64,000 bases of DNA, taken from NCBI GenBank assembly GCA_027919835.1, contig JANVFP010000032.1:434001-498000 (forward strand), given 5' to 3'. This DNA comes from Lentinula raphanica. Lineage: Eukaryota > Basidiomycota > Agaricomycetes > Agaricales > Omphalotaceae. Every line of letters begins with the position of its first letter. Within the stretch, counting starts at the first letter, position 1. The position numbers were made by a program, and so were the translations under genes. Below are positions 10,439 to 21,481 of this stretch, one piece after another. Under the pieces are notes generated by a model. That model was not told the DNA's origin and ran no database searches. It saw nothing but the letters and a program-made list of their open reading frames with translations.

Positions 10439-11846
10439 CCTCTGCCTTTTGCACTCAGGTAGGACAGGAAGTAAGAGTTAGCCAACACTGGGCCAAGGCC
10501 CATAACATTCAGAGCGGATCATGGAGGGCTACATAATGGTACAGGATAGGTAAGGTTGTAGCTACATACCACTACATATATACAAACAATGAGAACATAC
10601 ATGATATGAGGGAGAGGAGGGAGGGTGAAGGAAAAACAGTCAGATCAAGGTTAGATCTATGTAGATAAGAGTTAGTACAATGTAGAGGCTTATCAGACAT
10701 GATCAGAGCGCACTGAGACACCAAAAACCCAAGATCTAACAAAGGAATCAACTCCTAGAGTGTCTGATCTCCTTAGATCTGTCTGGATGTGCTTTGATGT
10801 CTGTTCAGTGTCTTGATGGTGAAAAATGCGAAATTTCATACCAGATTCCTGTATCTGAGACACCTCTGGAAGGCCTGTAGTCTGTACAGATGGAGGAATG
10901 TGCTGGAGAGTGAAATCAGGGCTCAAATAGAGCAAGGGGACATGCAGGCAGCCTCACCCAGGTCAGAGATGGTGGGGGAAGGAAAGGAAGAATGGGAGAT
11001 CAAAAACTGATGGGCAAACTCGCTTTTACAGGCCTCTGCTCAGACCTCTGGCACCTGTAACAGCCACCATCAGGACCAGATCAAACCCATCATGATATGC
11101 CTGATGCATGTGAAGATGGGACCATGTGCAGCTATCAGCTGATGATCCAAGCGCCCCATAAGCGCTGGGAATGTCCGAAATATTGCCAGAGACCCATGTG
11201 ATGTGTCTAGGCATGGTCCAGAGTGATCTAGAGGCTCTGGGAGTGAAATAACACTCAAGTCCGCTTTTTGTGTTTTGAGTGTGCAACTCGAAATGACGAT
11301 TGCGGAAGAACCAGTGAACCAAATGCCTTCAAATTTGTTCCCATCCCAAAGAGGACATGGAGCCGCACATTTTCACTTAAGACACCTAAGGGATCCATCT
11401 AGAACTGCATGGTGTAGAGCGGAATGTAAATCAAAAGCTCTATTAGAGCATTCTGAGCACTTTGGTGAAAAAGTATGCATAACTCCAGACAGAGTGAGTA
11501 TCATCACTAGGTCATAGTGGACAACTTGTAGGGGCAATAGAGCTCTGTATGCGTGCACAATATAGTGGCAAGAGCTCTTGAGGATAGCCAGCAATTAAGT
11601 GTATTCATGTAAACATTAGGTATGATGAAGGTGAAGACCTTCATGTACATACCTGTTGTGATGAATAGTGCACTATAATTGCTGGGAGATGATCTGTTGT
11701 TTGCAGAGGCCTGCAGAAAGGCTCCCTACCCTTGGAATCCGCCTTCATGTCGACCTCTGCCTTTTGCACTCAGGTAGGACAGGAAGTAAGAGTTAGCCAA
11801 CACTGGGCCAAGGCCCATAACATTCAGAGCGGATCATGGAGGGCTA
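10439..11846 (-). repeat. E1: B2, linker, A2, B1
   Basis: B2 10439-10531, linker 10532-10626, A2 10627-11753, B1 11754-11846. The B1-A2 junction reads GGCAGAGG then TCGACATG in element orientation. This is the diagnostic 3' end of a split-direct-repeat retrotransposon. Confidence 0.9.
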
Positions 11847-11965
11847 TAAGTTGCTATGAGATGTTGTTGAGGGGTGGATGGTGGTGAGAGAAAATGTGAA
11901 TGAGACGCGAGGTAAATGGTTGTATATCAGATTGGATAGTGTTACAATGGTACTATTGTACAATG

Positions 11966-12973
11966 TCAAGATCTTTGGGCTTGTTTGAGTGAAGCTAGTT
12001 GTAGTTCTGCCCTTACTGTAGGATTGTCTCTGATATATATTTTCCAAGCTGCAGAAGACCAACGTCCCAAGGCCATTATCACAGATTCTGAAAGACCAAG
12101 TCTGGCATAGAAGGTTGCACCACCAGCTCTGAGTGAATGTCCACCAAACTCCCTACCAACATAAGCAAAGAACCTAGATTCAAACCAGGATCTAGAGGGG
12201 AGTGTTCCATCTTCACAGAGGAACAATGCAGGCCTGGCTCCATGTAGTTTGTCTCTGATAGAACAGTATTCCTTGAGTAGAGACACAGGACTAGCCACTG
12301 CTTGATGACTTTGGAGAATATCTGTTCCATGGTAAAATGGATCACTCTTGTGATAAGGCAAGTGGTAACCAGCTCTGCCATTCTCAAACTTGAGAGAGGC
12401 CCGCTTGATCACCTTACGCCAGTCACGCAGATCATGCTGATTAGGAACAGTGAGTTCACCAATGCGGTGACAGCCATAGAAGCCACAGCTCATGAGAGTT
12501 GCAAACAGAAGATCATCATAGGAGAGATGACGAGAGTCATAGAAGAGTTGGATATGAGAAATTTGAAGAGGAGGCTTCCTCTTGACTGGATCAGCTCTAA
12601 CTTTCTTGGATCCTCTGATTGTAGCTTGAACCAGAGGATGAGCACGAGATTCATCAAAGTGGGGATAGAGTTGTTTGAGAAAGTGACGAGCACCAGAGAG
12701 ATATTTGGGTCCAGAGGCAATGTGTCTGGATGTGTAGGCAATGTATCTGGAGAGTGTGGATGGAGTAGGATCCAGATCAAGTTTGTGTGAGGTGCAGAAG
12801 TGGATGTAATCTCTAGCACCTGTAGTATAGTTCTGTTTAGTAGACTTTTCAATGGCATGGGCTTGAAGGAATAACACCAAGTCATCTAACTTGTTCAAGT
12901 CCATAGGAGGGTGAGCAGAGCGCCCTTGTCTCTTCCTCTGCTCACCCATGGCCTCTAAAAGGACTCTCTCCAT
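11966..12973 (-). CDS. Tyrosine recombinase, E1 (unit 1)
   Basis: Full 335-aa frame. Catalytic residues are visible: Arg170 in the HRIGEL box, His279 and Arg282 in HSLR, Trp305, and Tyr313 as the likely nucleophile. The N-terminal ~130 residues form a helical domain like the core-binding domain of DIRS-type recombinases. In this order of elements YR replaces the DDE integrase and inserts a circular DNA product. The ATG overlaps the RT stop by 19 nt. Although the frame is intact, the upstream RT and gag of E1 are broken by nested insertions. Confidence 0.9.
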   Translation of the reverse strand: MERVLLEAMGEQRKRQGRSAHPPMDLNKLDDLVLFLQAHAIEKSTKQNYTTGARDYIHFCTSHKLDLDPTPSTLSRYIAYTSRHIASGPKYLSGARHFLKQLYPHFDESRAHPLVQATIRGSKKVRADPVKRKPPLQISHIQLFYDSRHLSYDDLLFATLMSCGFYGCHRIGELTVPNQHDLRDWRKVIKRASLKFENGRAGYHLPYHKSDPFYHGTDILQSHQAVASPVSLLKEYCSIRDKLHGARPALFLCEDGTLPSRSWFESRFFAYVGREFGGHSLRAGGATFYARLGLSESVIMALGRWSSAAWKIYIRDNPTVRAELQLASLKQAQRS

Positions 12974-14059
12974 CGCGCCGGCAGTAGCTCTCTTGGAGGC
13001 TCAAAAGTGCGGACGCGGTAGGAGGGGAACTGGAGCTTGAAGTCATCCAGTAGAAGTCTAGATAGAAGGTCTGCCTTGATGTTGTCCTTGCCAGGAATAT
13101 GACGAACTCTGATGTCAATACCAGTCTTGAGAACTATACCAGCAATAGCAAGGAGGATGGAGTTGTGTGATGATTCTTTGACTGCCAGAGAGCTGAGCAC
13201 TTGAACAGAGTCTAGACTGTCTGAAAAGAAGAGAGCGGTCTTAGGTGGACTAGGTTTGGAAGCAATATGATGAAGACCAGATAGAATAGCTAGTAGCTCT
13301 CTGAAGAAGATATCAACAATTGGGCTGCCAGGGGATGGATGCAAGGACAGTCCTATATTGCTAGCATCAGTCCAGCACACAAAGTCTGCTTCACTATCAC
13401 TCCATGCTTGGGCATCTACAAATCGTATCCCAATGGCAGACTTGAGCATGTCAGAGAACCAAGTCAGGTCTCTATGCACTTCACCATTGATAGGGATGTG
13501 ACGAAATTGAAGTGTTTTCCCACTCATTTTGCGATACATTTCTGTGAGAGCAGGCCTAGCCCAGGGAAGAACATTGAGTGACCAGTTTAGAGAACCTGTT
13601 AGATGCTGCCAGTCTCTGAGTGCAGCTTTGCGATTGGGAGATGAGAGGAATGCATGGATGGCTTCTACAAGGCCATCTATAGATTCTGGAGTCAAAGAGA
13701 TGGAGCCTTTCATGATATCTGTCAAGAAGCCAATGATTAAGAGCCCGACTCCCCAGTCTTGTTTTCTGTCTTCATAGGGGCAGTCAATCATGTCCCAGAA
13801 GACTAGAAGCTGTACTTGTCTCTTGGGATACTTCTTGCCATGAAAGGTGATCAGATTTTTCTTGAAGTCCCATCCAAAGAAATCATCCATGTAGACATGT
13901 AGATTAGGGATTCCTAGCTTCTCAGTCCCAAACCAACAAAGAAGTGCTGATACAGAGCACCAACAGCGAGGAGAGGTTCTAGTTCCAAACACTAATCTCC
14001 TCACAATGTGAAATCTTCTATCCACAGAAACAACTTGACAAAGTTGCCAGAGAGGATGA
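12955..14059 (-). pseudogene. RT/RNase H C-terminal part, E1 (unit 1)
   Basis: Covers the RT palm from HPLWQL through YMDD and the RNase H domain to the ARWRESF end. About 12 codons after NIGLS in RNase H are missing in frame, compared with 21840-21900. The frame stops at gaggatga, where the B end of another element joins. In the unduplicated order this is the insertion point of E2. Confidence 0.9.
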
Positions 14060-14152
14060 CCTCTGCCTTTTGCACTCAGGTGGGACAGGAAGTTAGAGTT
14101 AGCCAACACTGGGCCAAAGCCCATAACATTCAGAGCGGATCATGGAGGGCTA
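14060..14152 (-). repeat. Hybrid B repeat at the tandem joint
   Basis: Outer part as in the B2 at 18943 (with gtgggacaggaagttagag). Inner edge leads into aaattgctatgagatg, as at 9270. This is the fusion point of the 4883-bp duplication. Confidence 0.85.
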
Positions 14153-14273
14153 TAAATTGCTATGAGATGTTGTTGAGGGGTGGATGGTGATGAGAGAGAA
14201 AATGTGAATGAGACGCGAGGTAAATGGTTGTATATCAGATTGGATGGTGTTACAATGATACTACTGTACAGTG

Positions 14274-14633
14274 TCAAGATCGTTGGGCTTGTTTGAGTGA
14301 AGCTAGTTGTAATTCTGCCCTTACTGTAGGATTGTCTCTGAGATATATATTCCAGGCTGTAGAAGACCAACGTCCCAAGGCCATTATCACAGATTCTGAA
14401 AGACCAAGTCTGGCATAAAAGGTTGCACCACCAGCTCTAATTGAATGTCCACCAAACTCCCTACCAACATAAGCAAAGAACCTAGATTCAAACCAGGATC
14501 TAGAGGGGAGTGTTCCATCTTCACAGAGGAACAATGCAGGCCTGGCTCCATGTAGTTTGTCTCTGATGGTACAGTATTCCTTTAGTAGAGACACAGGACT
14601 GGCCACTGCTTGATGACTTTGGAGAATATCTGT
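14274..14633 (-). pseudogene. YR C-terminal part (unit 2 copy)
   Basis: Identical to 9391-9750. Cut at the same place by a TCGACATG start at 14634. Confidence 0.85.
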
Positions 14634-15247
14634 TCGACATGAAGGCGGATTCCAAGGGTAGGGAGCCTTTCTGCAGGCCTCTGCAAACAACAGATCATCT
14701 CCCAGCAATTATAGTGCACTATTCATCACAACAGGTATGTACATGAAGGTCTTCACCTTCATCATACCTAATGTGTACATGAATACACTTAATTGCTGGC
14801 CATCCTCAAGAGCTCTTGCCACTATACTGTGTACGCATACAGAGCTCTATTGCCCCTACAAGTTGTCCACTATGACCTAGTAATGATACCCAGTCTGTGT
14901 GGAGTTATGCACAGTTTTTCACCAAAGTGCTCAGAATCTTCTGATAGAGCTTTTGATTTACATTTCGCTCTACACGACGCAGTTCTGGATGGATCCCTTA
15001 GGCGTCTTAAGTGAAAATGTGCGGCTCCATGTCCTCTTCGGGATGAAAACAAATTTGAAGGCATTTGGTTCACTGGTTCTCCCGCAATCGCCATTTCAAG
15101 TTGCACACTCAAAACACAAAAAGCGGACTTGAGTGTTATTTCACTCCCAGAGCCTTTAGATCACTCTGGACCATGCCTAGACACATTACATGGGTCTCTG
15201 GACATATTTCGGACAATCTTAGCGCCTATGGGGCGCTTGGATCATCA
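14634..15247 (+). mobile_element. E0 left half (unit 2 copy)
   Basis: Duplicate of 9751-10364, followed by the TIR left half at 15248-15321. Confidence 0.85.
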
Positions 15248-15321
15248 CATCAGGAAAAATACCTTGGGTCGAGAGAGCCTAGAGACACCCCCCAAAAGCT
15301 TAGGCTTCCTAGGCTTCCCAG

Positions 15322-16729
15322 CCTCTGCCTTTTGCACTCAGGTAGGACAGGAAGTAAGAGTTAGCCAACACTGGGCCAAGGCCCATAACATTCAGAGCGG
15401 ATCATGGAGGGCTACATAATGGTACAGGATAGGTAAGGTTGTAGCTACATACCACTACATATATACAAACAATGAGAACATACATGATATGAGGGAGAGG
15501 AGGGAGGGTGAAGGAAAAACAGTCAGATCAAGGTTAGATCTATGTAGATAAGAGTTAGTACAATGTAGAGGCTTATCAGACATGATCAGAGCGCACTGAG
15601 ACACCAAAAACCCAAGATCTAACAAAGGAATCAACTCCTAGAGTGTCTGATCTCCTTAGATCTGTCTGGATGTGCTTTGATGTCTGTTCAGTGTCTTGAT
15701 GGTGAAAAATGCGAAATTTCATACCAGATTCCTGTATCTGAGACACCTCTGGAAGGCCTGTAGTCTGTACAGATGGAGGAATGTGCTGGAGAGTGAAATC
15801 AGGGCTCAAATAGAGCAAGGGGACATGCAGGCAGCCTCACCCAGGTCAGAGATGGTGGGGGAAGGAAAGGAAGAATGGGAGATCAAAAACTGATGGGCAA
15901 ACTCGCTTTTACAGGCCTCTGCTCAGACCTCTGGCACCTGTAACAGCCACCATCAGGACCAGATCAAACCCATCATGATATGCCTGATGCATGTGAAGAT
16001 GGGACCATGTGCAGCTATCAGCTGATGATCCAAGCGCCCCATAAGCGCTGGGAATGTCCGAAATATTGCCAGAGACCCATGTGATGTGTCTAGGCATGGT
16101 CCAGAGTGATCTAGAGGCTCTGGGAGTGAAATAACACTCAAGTCCGCTTTTTGTGTTTTGAGTGTGCAACTCGAAATGACGATTGCGGAAGAACCAGTGA
16201 ACCAAATGCCTTCAAATTTGTTCCCATCCCAAAGAGGACATGGAGCCGCACATTTTCACTTAAGACACCTAAGGGATCCATCTAGAACTGCATGGTGTAG
16301 AGCGGAATGTAAATCAAAAGCTCTATTAGAGCATTCTGAGCACTTTGGTGAAAAAGTATGCATAACTCCAGACAGAGTGAGTATCATCACTAGGTCATAG
16401 TGGACAACTTGTAGGGGCAATAGAGCTCTGTATGCGTGCACAATATAGTGGCAAGAGCTCTTGAGGATAGCCAGCAATTAAGTGTATTCATGTAAACATT
16501 AGGTATGATGAAGGTGAAGACCTTCATGTACATACCTGTTGTGATGAATAGTGCACTATAATTGCTGGGAGATGATCTGTTGTTTGCAGAGGCCTGCAGA
16601 AAGGCTCCCTACCCTTGGAATCCGCCTTCATGTCGACCTCTGCCTTTTGCACTCAGGTAGGACAGGAAGTAAGAGTTAGCCAACACTGGGCCAAGGCCCA
16701 TAACATTCAGAGCGGATCATGGAGGGCTA
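15322..16729 (-). repeat. E1 B2-linker-A2-B1 (unit 2 copy)
   Basis: Duplicate of 10439-11846 at offset 4883. Confidence 0.9.
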
Positions 16730-16848
16730 TAAGTTGCTATGAGATGTTGTTGAGGGGTGGATGGTGGTGAGAGAAAATGTGAATGAGACGCGAGGTAAAT
16801 GGTTGTATATCAGATTGGATAGTGTTACAATGGTACTATTGTACAATG

Positions 16849-17856
16849 TCAAGATCTTTGGGCTTGTTTGAGTGAAGCTAGTTGTAGTTCTGCCCTTACT
16901 GTAGGATTGTCTCTGATATATATTTTCCAAGCTGCAGAAGACCAACGTCCCAAGGCCATTATCACAGATTCTGAAAGACCAAGTCTGGCATAGAAGGTTG
17001 CACCACCAGCTCTGAGTGAATGTCCACCAAACTCCCTACCAACATAAGCAAAGAACCTAGATTCAAACCAGGATCTAGAGGGGAGTGTTCCATCTTCACA
17101 GAGGAACAATGCAGGCCTGGCTCCATGTAGTTTGTCTCTGATAGAACAGTATTCCTTGAGTAGAGACACAGGACTAGCCACTGCTTGATGACTTTGGAGA
17201 ATATCTGTTCCATGGTAAAATGGATCACTCTTGTGATAAGGCAAGTGGTAACCAGCTCTGCCATTCTCAAACTTGAGAGAGGCCCGCTTGATCACCTTAC
17301 GCCAGTCACGCAGATCATGCTGATTAGGAACAGTGAGTTCACCAATGCGGTGACAGCCATAGAAGCCACAGCTCATGAGAGTTGCAAACAGAAGATCATC
17401 ATAGGAGAGATGACGAGAGTCATAGAAGAGTTGGATATGAGAAATTTGAAGAGGAGGCTTCCTCTTGACTGGATCAGCTCTAACTTTCTTGGATCCTCTG
17501 ATTGTAGCTTGAACCAGAGGATGAGCACGAGATTCATCAAAGTGGGGATAGAGTTGTTTGAGAAAGTGACGAGCACCAGAGAGATATTTGGGTCCAGAGG
17601 CAATGTGTCTGGATGTGTAGGCAATGTATCTGGAGAGTGTGGATGGAGTAGGATCCAGATCAAGTTTGTGTGAGGTGCAGAAGTGGATGTAATCTCTAGC
17701 ACCTGTAGTATAGTTCTGTTTAGTAGACTTTTCAATGGCATGGGCTTGAAGGAATAACACCAAGTCATCTAACTTGTTCAAGTCCATAGGAGGGTGAGCA
17801 GAGCGCCCTTGTCTCTTCCTCTGCTCACCCATGGCCTCTAAAAGGACTCTCTCCAT
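16849..17856 (-). CDS. Tyrosine recombinase, E1 (unit 2)
   Basis: 335 aa, identical in sequence to the gene at 11966-12973, with the same R-HxxR-W-Y residues and the same 19-nt overlap with the RT frame. It exists only because of the tandem duplication. Confidence 0.9.
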   Translation of the reverse strand: MERVLLEAMGEQRKRQGRSAHPPMDLNKLDDLVLFLQAHAIEKSTKQNYTTGARDYIHFCTSHKLDLDPTPSTLSRYIAYTSRHIASGPKYLSGARHFLKQLYPHFDESRAHPLVQATIRGSKKVRADPVKRKPPLQISHIQLFYDSRHLSYDDLLFATLMSCGFYGCHRIGELTVPNQHDLRDWRKVIKRASLKFENGRAGYHLPYHKSDPFYHGTDILQSHQAVASPVSLLKEYCSIRDKLHGARPALFLCEDGTLPSRSWFESRFFAYVGREFGGHSLRAGGATFYARLGLSESVIMALGRWSSAAWKIYIRDNPTVRAELQLASLKQAQRS

Positions 17857-18942
17857 CGCGCCGGCAGTAGCTCTCTTGGAGGCTCAAAAGTGCGGACGCG
17901 GTAGGAGGGGAACTGGAGCTTGAAGTCATCCAGTAGAAGTCTAGATAGAAGGTCTGCCTTGATGTTGTCCTTGCCAGGAATATGACGAACTCTGATGTCA
18001 ATACCAGTCTTGAGAACTATACCAGCAATAGCAAGGAGGATGGAGTTGTGTGATGATTCTTTGACTGCCAGAGAGCTGAGCACTTGAACAGAGTCTAGAC
18101 TGTCTGAAAAGAAGAGAGCGGTCTTAGGTGGACTAGGTTTGGAAGCAATATGATGAAGACCAGATAGAATAGCTAGTAGCTCTCTGAAGAAGATATCAAC
18201 AATTGGGCTGCCAGGGGATGGATGCAAGGACAGTCCTATATTGCTAGCATCAGTCCAGCACACAAAGTCTGCTTCACTATCACTCCATGCTTGGGCATCT
18301 ACAAATCGTATCCCAATGGCAGACTTGAGCATGTCAGAGAACCAAGTCAGGTCTCTATGCACTTCACCATTGATAGGGATGTGACGAAATTGAAGTGTTT
18401 TCCCACTCATTTTGCGATACATTTCTGTGAGAGCAGGCCTAGCCCAGGGAAGAACATTGAGTGACCAGTTTAGAGAACCTGTTAGATGCTGCCAGTCTCT
18501 GAGTGCAGCTTTGCGATTGGGAGATGAGAGGAATGCATGGATGGCTTCTACAAGGCCATCTATAGATTCTGGAGTCAAAGAGATGGAGCCTTTCATGATA
18601 TCTGTCAAGAAGCCAATGATTAAGAGCCCGACTCCCCAGTCTTGTTTTCTGTCTTCATAGGGGCAGTCAATCATGTCCCAGAAGACTAGAAGCTGTACTT
18701 GTCTCTTGGGATACTTCTTGCCATGAAAGGTGATCAGATTTTTCTTGAAGTCCCATCCAAAGAAATCATCCATGTAGACATGTAGATTAGGGATTCCTAG
18801 CTTCTCAGTCCCAAACCAACAAAGAAGTGCTGATACAGAGCACCAACAGCGAGGAGAGGTTCTAGTTCCAAACACTAATCTCCTCACAATGTGAAATCTT
18901 CTATCCACAGAAACAACTTGACAAAGTTGCCAGAGAGGATGA
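17838..18942 (-). pseudogene. RT/RNase H C-terminal part, E1 (unit 2)
   Basis: Identical to 12955-14059. Ends at gaggatga, directly against the B2 end of E2. The next codons (gcagggagattgagg) are at 26251, on the far side of E2. Confidence 0.9.
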
Positions 18943-19035
18943 CCTCTGCCTTTTGCACTCAGGTGGGACAGGAAGTTAGAGTTAGCCAACACTGGGCCAA
19001 AGCCCATAACATTCAGAGCGGATCATGGAGGGCTA
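18943..19035 (-). repeat. E2 B2 repeat, 93 bp
   Basis: Terminal repeat ending GGCAGAGG in element orientation. Paired with B1 at 20263-20355. Confidence 0.93.
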
Positions 19036-19130
19036 CATAATGGTACAGGATAGGTAAGGATGTAGCTACATACCACTACATATATACAAACAGTGAGAAC
19101 ATACATAATAGAAGGGAGAGGAGGGAGGGT
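19036..19130 (-). other. E2 linker between A2 and B2, 95 bp
   Basis: Short AT-rich stretch with ctacataccactacatatatac and gaggagggaggg. It recurs in every A-B copy and is absent between YR and B1, so it marks the A2-B2 end. Confidence 0.8.
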
Positions 19131-20262
19131 GAAGGAAAAACAGGCAGATCAAGGTTAGATCTATGTAGATAAGAGTTAGTACAATGTAGAGGCTTATCAG
19201 ACATGATCAGAGCGCACTGAGACACCAAAACCCAAGATCTAACAAAGGAATCAACTTCTGCAGTGTCAGTGTCTGATCACCTTAGATCTGTCTGGATGTG
19301 CTTTGGTATCTGTTCAGTGTCTTGATGGTGAAAAATGCGAAATTTCATACCAGATTCCTGTATCTGAGACACCTCTAGAAGGCCTATAGTCTGTACAGAT
19401 GGAGGAATGTGCTGGATAGTGAAATCAGAGCTCAAATAGAGCAAGGGGACATGCAGGCAGCCTCACCCAGGTCAGAGATGGTGGGGGAAGGAAAGGAAGA
19501 ATGGGAGATCAAAAACTGATGATGAAACTCGCTTTTACAGGCCTCTGCTCAGACCTCTGGCACCTGTAACAGCCACCATCAGGACCAGATCAACCCCATC
19601 ATGATATGCCTGATGCATGTGAAGATGGGACCATGTGCAGCTATCAGCTGATGATCCAAGCGCCCCATAAGCGCTGGAAATGTCCGAAATATATCCAGAG
19701 ACCCATGTGATGTGTCTAGACATGGTCCAGAGTGATCTAGAGACTCTGGGAGTGAAACAACACTCAAGTCCGCTTTTTGTGTTTTGAGTGTGCAACTCGA
19801 AATGACGATTGCGGGAGAACCAGTGAACCAAATGCCTTCAAATTTGTTCTCATCCCGAAGAGGACATGGAGCCGCACATTTTCACTTAAGACACCTAAGG
19901 GATCCATCCAGAACTGCATGGTGTAGAGCGAAATGTAAATCAAAAGCTCTATCAGAAGATTCTGAGCACTTTGGTGAAAAAGTGTGCATAACTCCACACA
20001 GACTGGGTATCATCACTAGGTCATAGTGGACAACTTGTAGGGGCAATAGAGCTCTGTATGCGTACACAGTATAGTGGCAAGAGCTCTTGAGGGTGGCCAG
20101 CAATTAAGTGTATTCATGTACACATTAGGTATGATGAAGGTGAAGACCTTCATGTACATACCTGTTGTGATGAATAGTGCACTATAATTGCTGGGAGATG
20201 ATCTGTTGTTTGCAGAGGCCTGCAGAAAGGCTCCCTACCCTTGGAATCCGCCTTCATGTCGA
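19131..20262 (-). repeat. E2 A2 repeat, 1132 bp
   Basis: Direct copy of A1 (25124-26250) located between B1 and B2. It has a 6-bp extra unit (gtcagt) near 19265 and one base fewer in an A run. No coding sequence is supported. Small frames occur on both strands but change freely between copies. Confidence 0.9.
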
Positions 20263-20355
20263 CCTCTGCCTTTTGCACTCAGGTGGGACAGGAAGTTAGA
20301 GTTAGCCAACACTGGGCCAAAGCCCATAACATTCAGAGCGGATCATGGAGGGCTA
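20263..20355 (-). repeat. E2 B1 repeat, 93 bp
   Basis: Directly abuts A2. The joint GGCAGAGG/TCGACATG equals the sequence expected when the two element ends are ligated in a circle. Confidence 0.93.
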
Positions 20356-20473
20356 TAATTGCTATGAGATGTTGTTGAGGGGTGGATGGTGGTGAAAGGA
20401 AATGTGAATGAGACGCGAGTTAAATGGTTGTGTATCAGATTGGATGGTGTTACAATAGTACAGTTATACAGTG

Positions 20474-21481
20474 TCAAGATCTTTGGGCTTGTTTGAGTGA
20501 AGCTAGTTGTAGTTCTGCCCTTACTGTAGGATTGTCTCTGATATATATTTTCCAGGCTGCAGAAGACCAACGTCCCAAGGCCATTATCACAGATTCAGAA
20601 AGACCAAGTCTGGCATAGAAGGTTGCACCACCAGCTCTAAGTGAATGTCCACCAAACTCCCTACCAACATAAGCAAAGAACCTGGATTCAAACCAGGATC
20701 TAGTGGGGAGTGTTCCATCTTCACAGAGGAACAGAGCAGGCCTGGCTCCATGTAGTTTGTCTCTGATAGAACAGTATTCCTTGAGTAGAGACACAGGACT
20801 GGCCACTGCTTGATGACTTTGGAGAATATCTGTTCCATGGTAAAAAGGATCACTCTTGTGATAAGGCAAGTGGTAACCAGCTCTGCCATTCTCAAACTTG
20901 AGAGAGGCCCGCTTGATCACCTTACGCCAGTCACGCAAATCATGCTGATTAGGAACAGTGAGTTCACCAATGCGGTGACAGCCATAGAAGCCACAGCTCA
21001 TGAGAGTTGCAAACAGAAGATCATCATAGGAGAGATGACGAGAGTCATAGAAGAGTTGGATATGAGAAATTTGAAGAGGAGGCTTCCTCTTGACTGGATC
21101 AGCTCTAACTTTCTTGGAGCCTCTGATTGTAGCTTGAACCAGAGGATGAGCACGAGATTCATCAAAGTGAGGATAGAGTTGTTTGAGAAAGTGACGAGCA
21201 CCAGAGAGATATTTGGGTCCAGAGGCAATGTGTCTGGATGTATAGGCAATGTATCTGGAAAGTGTGGATGGAGTAGGATCCAGATCAAGTTTGTGTGAGG
21301 TGCAGAAGTGGATGTAATCCCTAGCACCTGTAGTATAGTTCTGTTTAGTAGATTTTTCAATGGCATGAGCTTGAAGGAATAACACCAAGTCATCGAGCTT
21401 GTTCAAGTCCATAGGAGGGTGAGCAGAGCGCCCTTGTCTCTTTCTCTGCTCACCCATGGCCTCTAAAAGGACTCTCTCCAT
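20474..21481 (-). CDS. Tyrosine recombinase, E2
   Basis: 335 aa, intact. Residues Arg170, His279, Arg282, Trp305 and Tyr313 match the R-(H/K)-HxxR-W-Y set of tyrosine recombinases. Role: inserts the reverse-transcribed circular DNA by strand exchange in the nucleus, without target duplication. Its ATG lies in the last codons of the RT frame (19-nt overlap), in the same frame as gag and offset from RT. This suggests expression by re-initiation or from a separate transcript; neither is shown. About 110 bp of 3' leader separate it from B1. Confidence 0.95.
   Translation of the reverse strand: MERVLLEAMGEQRKRQGRSAHPPMDLNKLDDLVLFLQAHAIEKSTKQNYTTGARDYIHFCTSHKLDLDPTPSTLSRYIAYTSRHIASGPKYLSGARHFLKQLYPHFDESRAHPLVQATIRGSKKVRADPVKRKPPLQISHIQLFYDSRHLSYDDLLFATLMSCGFYGCHRIGELTVPNQHDLRDWRKVIKRASLKFENGRAGYHLPYHKSDPFYHGTDILQSHQAVASPVSLLKEYCSIRDKLHGARPALFLCEDGTLPTRSWFESRFFAYVGREFGGHSLRAGGATFYARLGLSESVIMALGRWSSAAWKIYIRDNPTVRAELQLASLKQAQRS

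Larger units (their letters stand above)
9217..14099. repeat. Tandem duplication, unit 1 (4883 bp)
   Basis: The block from about 9217 to 14099 recurs at 14100-18982 with a fixed offset of 4883 bp. I saw no difference, and every open frame and its translation recurs identically. The period-4883 match ends near 19034 in a B repeat. The middle B repeat (14060-14152) is hybrid: its outer part matches the B2 at 18943 and its inner part matches the B at 9192. That fits unequal exchange between B repeats. Confidence 0.95.
14100..18982. repeat. Tandem duplication, unit 2 (4883 bp)
   Basis: Second copy of the block. It contains the YR C-terminal piece (14274-14633), the E0 left half (14634-15247), the TIR left half (15248-15321) and E1 3' sequences (15322-18942). 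See unit 1 for the boundaries. Confidence 0.95.

Noticed and set aside
9391..14059. Possible Crypton or Starship captain recombinase
   Set aside because: The recombinase always follows an RT/RNase H gene and a Gag with a Cys knuckle, and the ends are split direct repeats. It is therefore a retrotransposon YR.
20998..21393. 131-codon frame overlapping YR (also at 12490, 17373, 28394, 40741, 53395)
   Set aside because: Shadow of the YR gene in another frame, without a motif.
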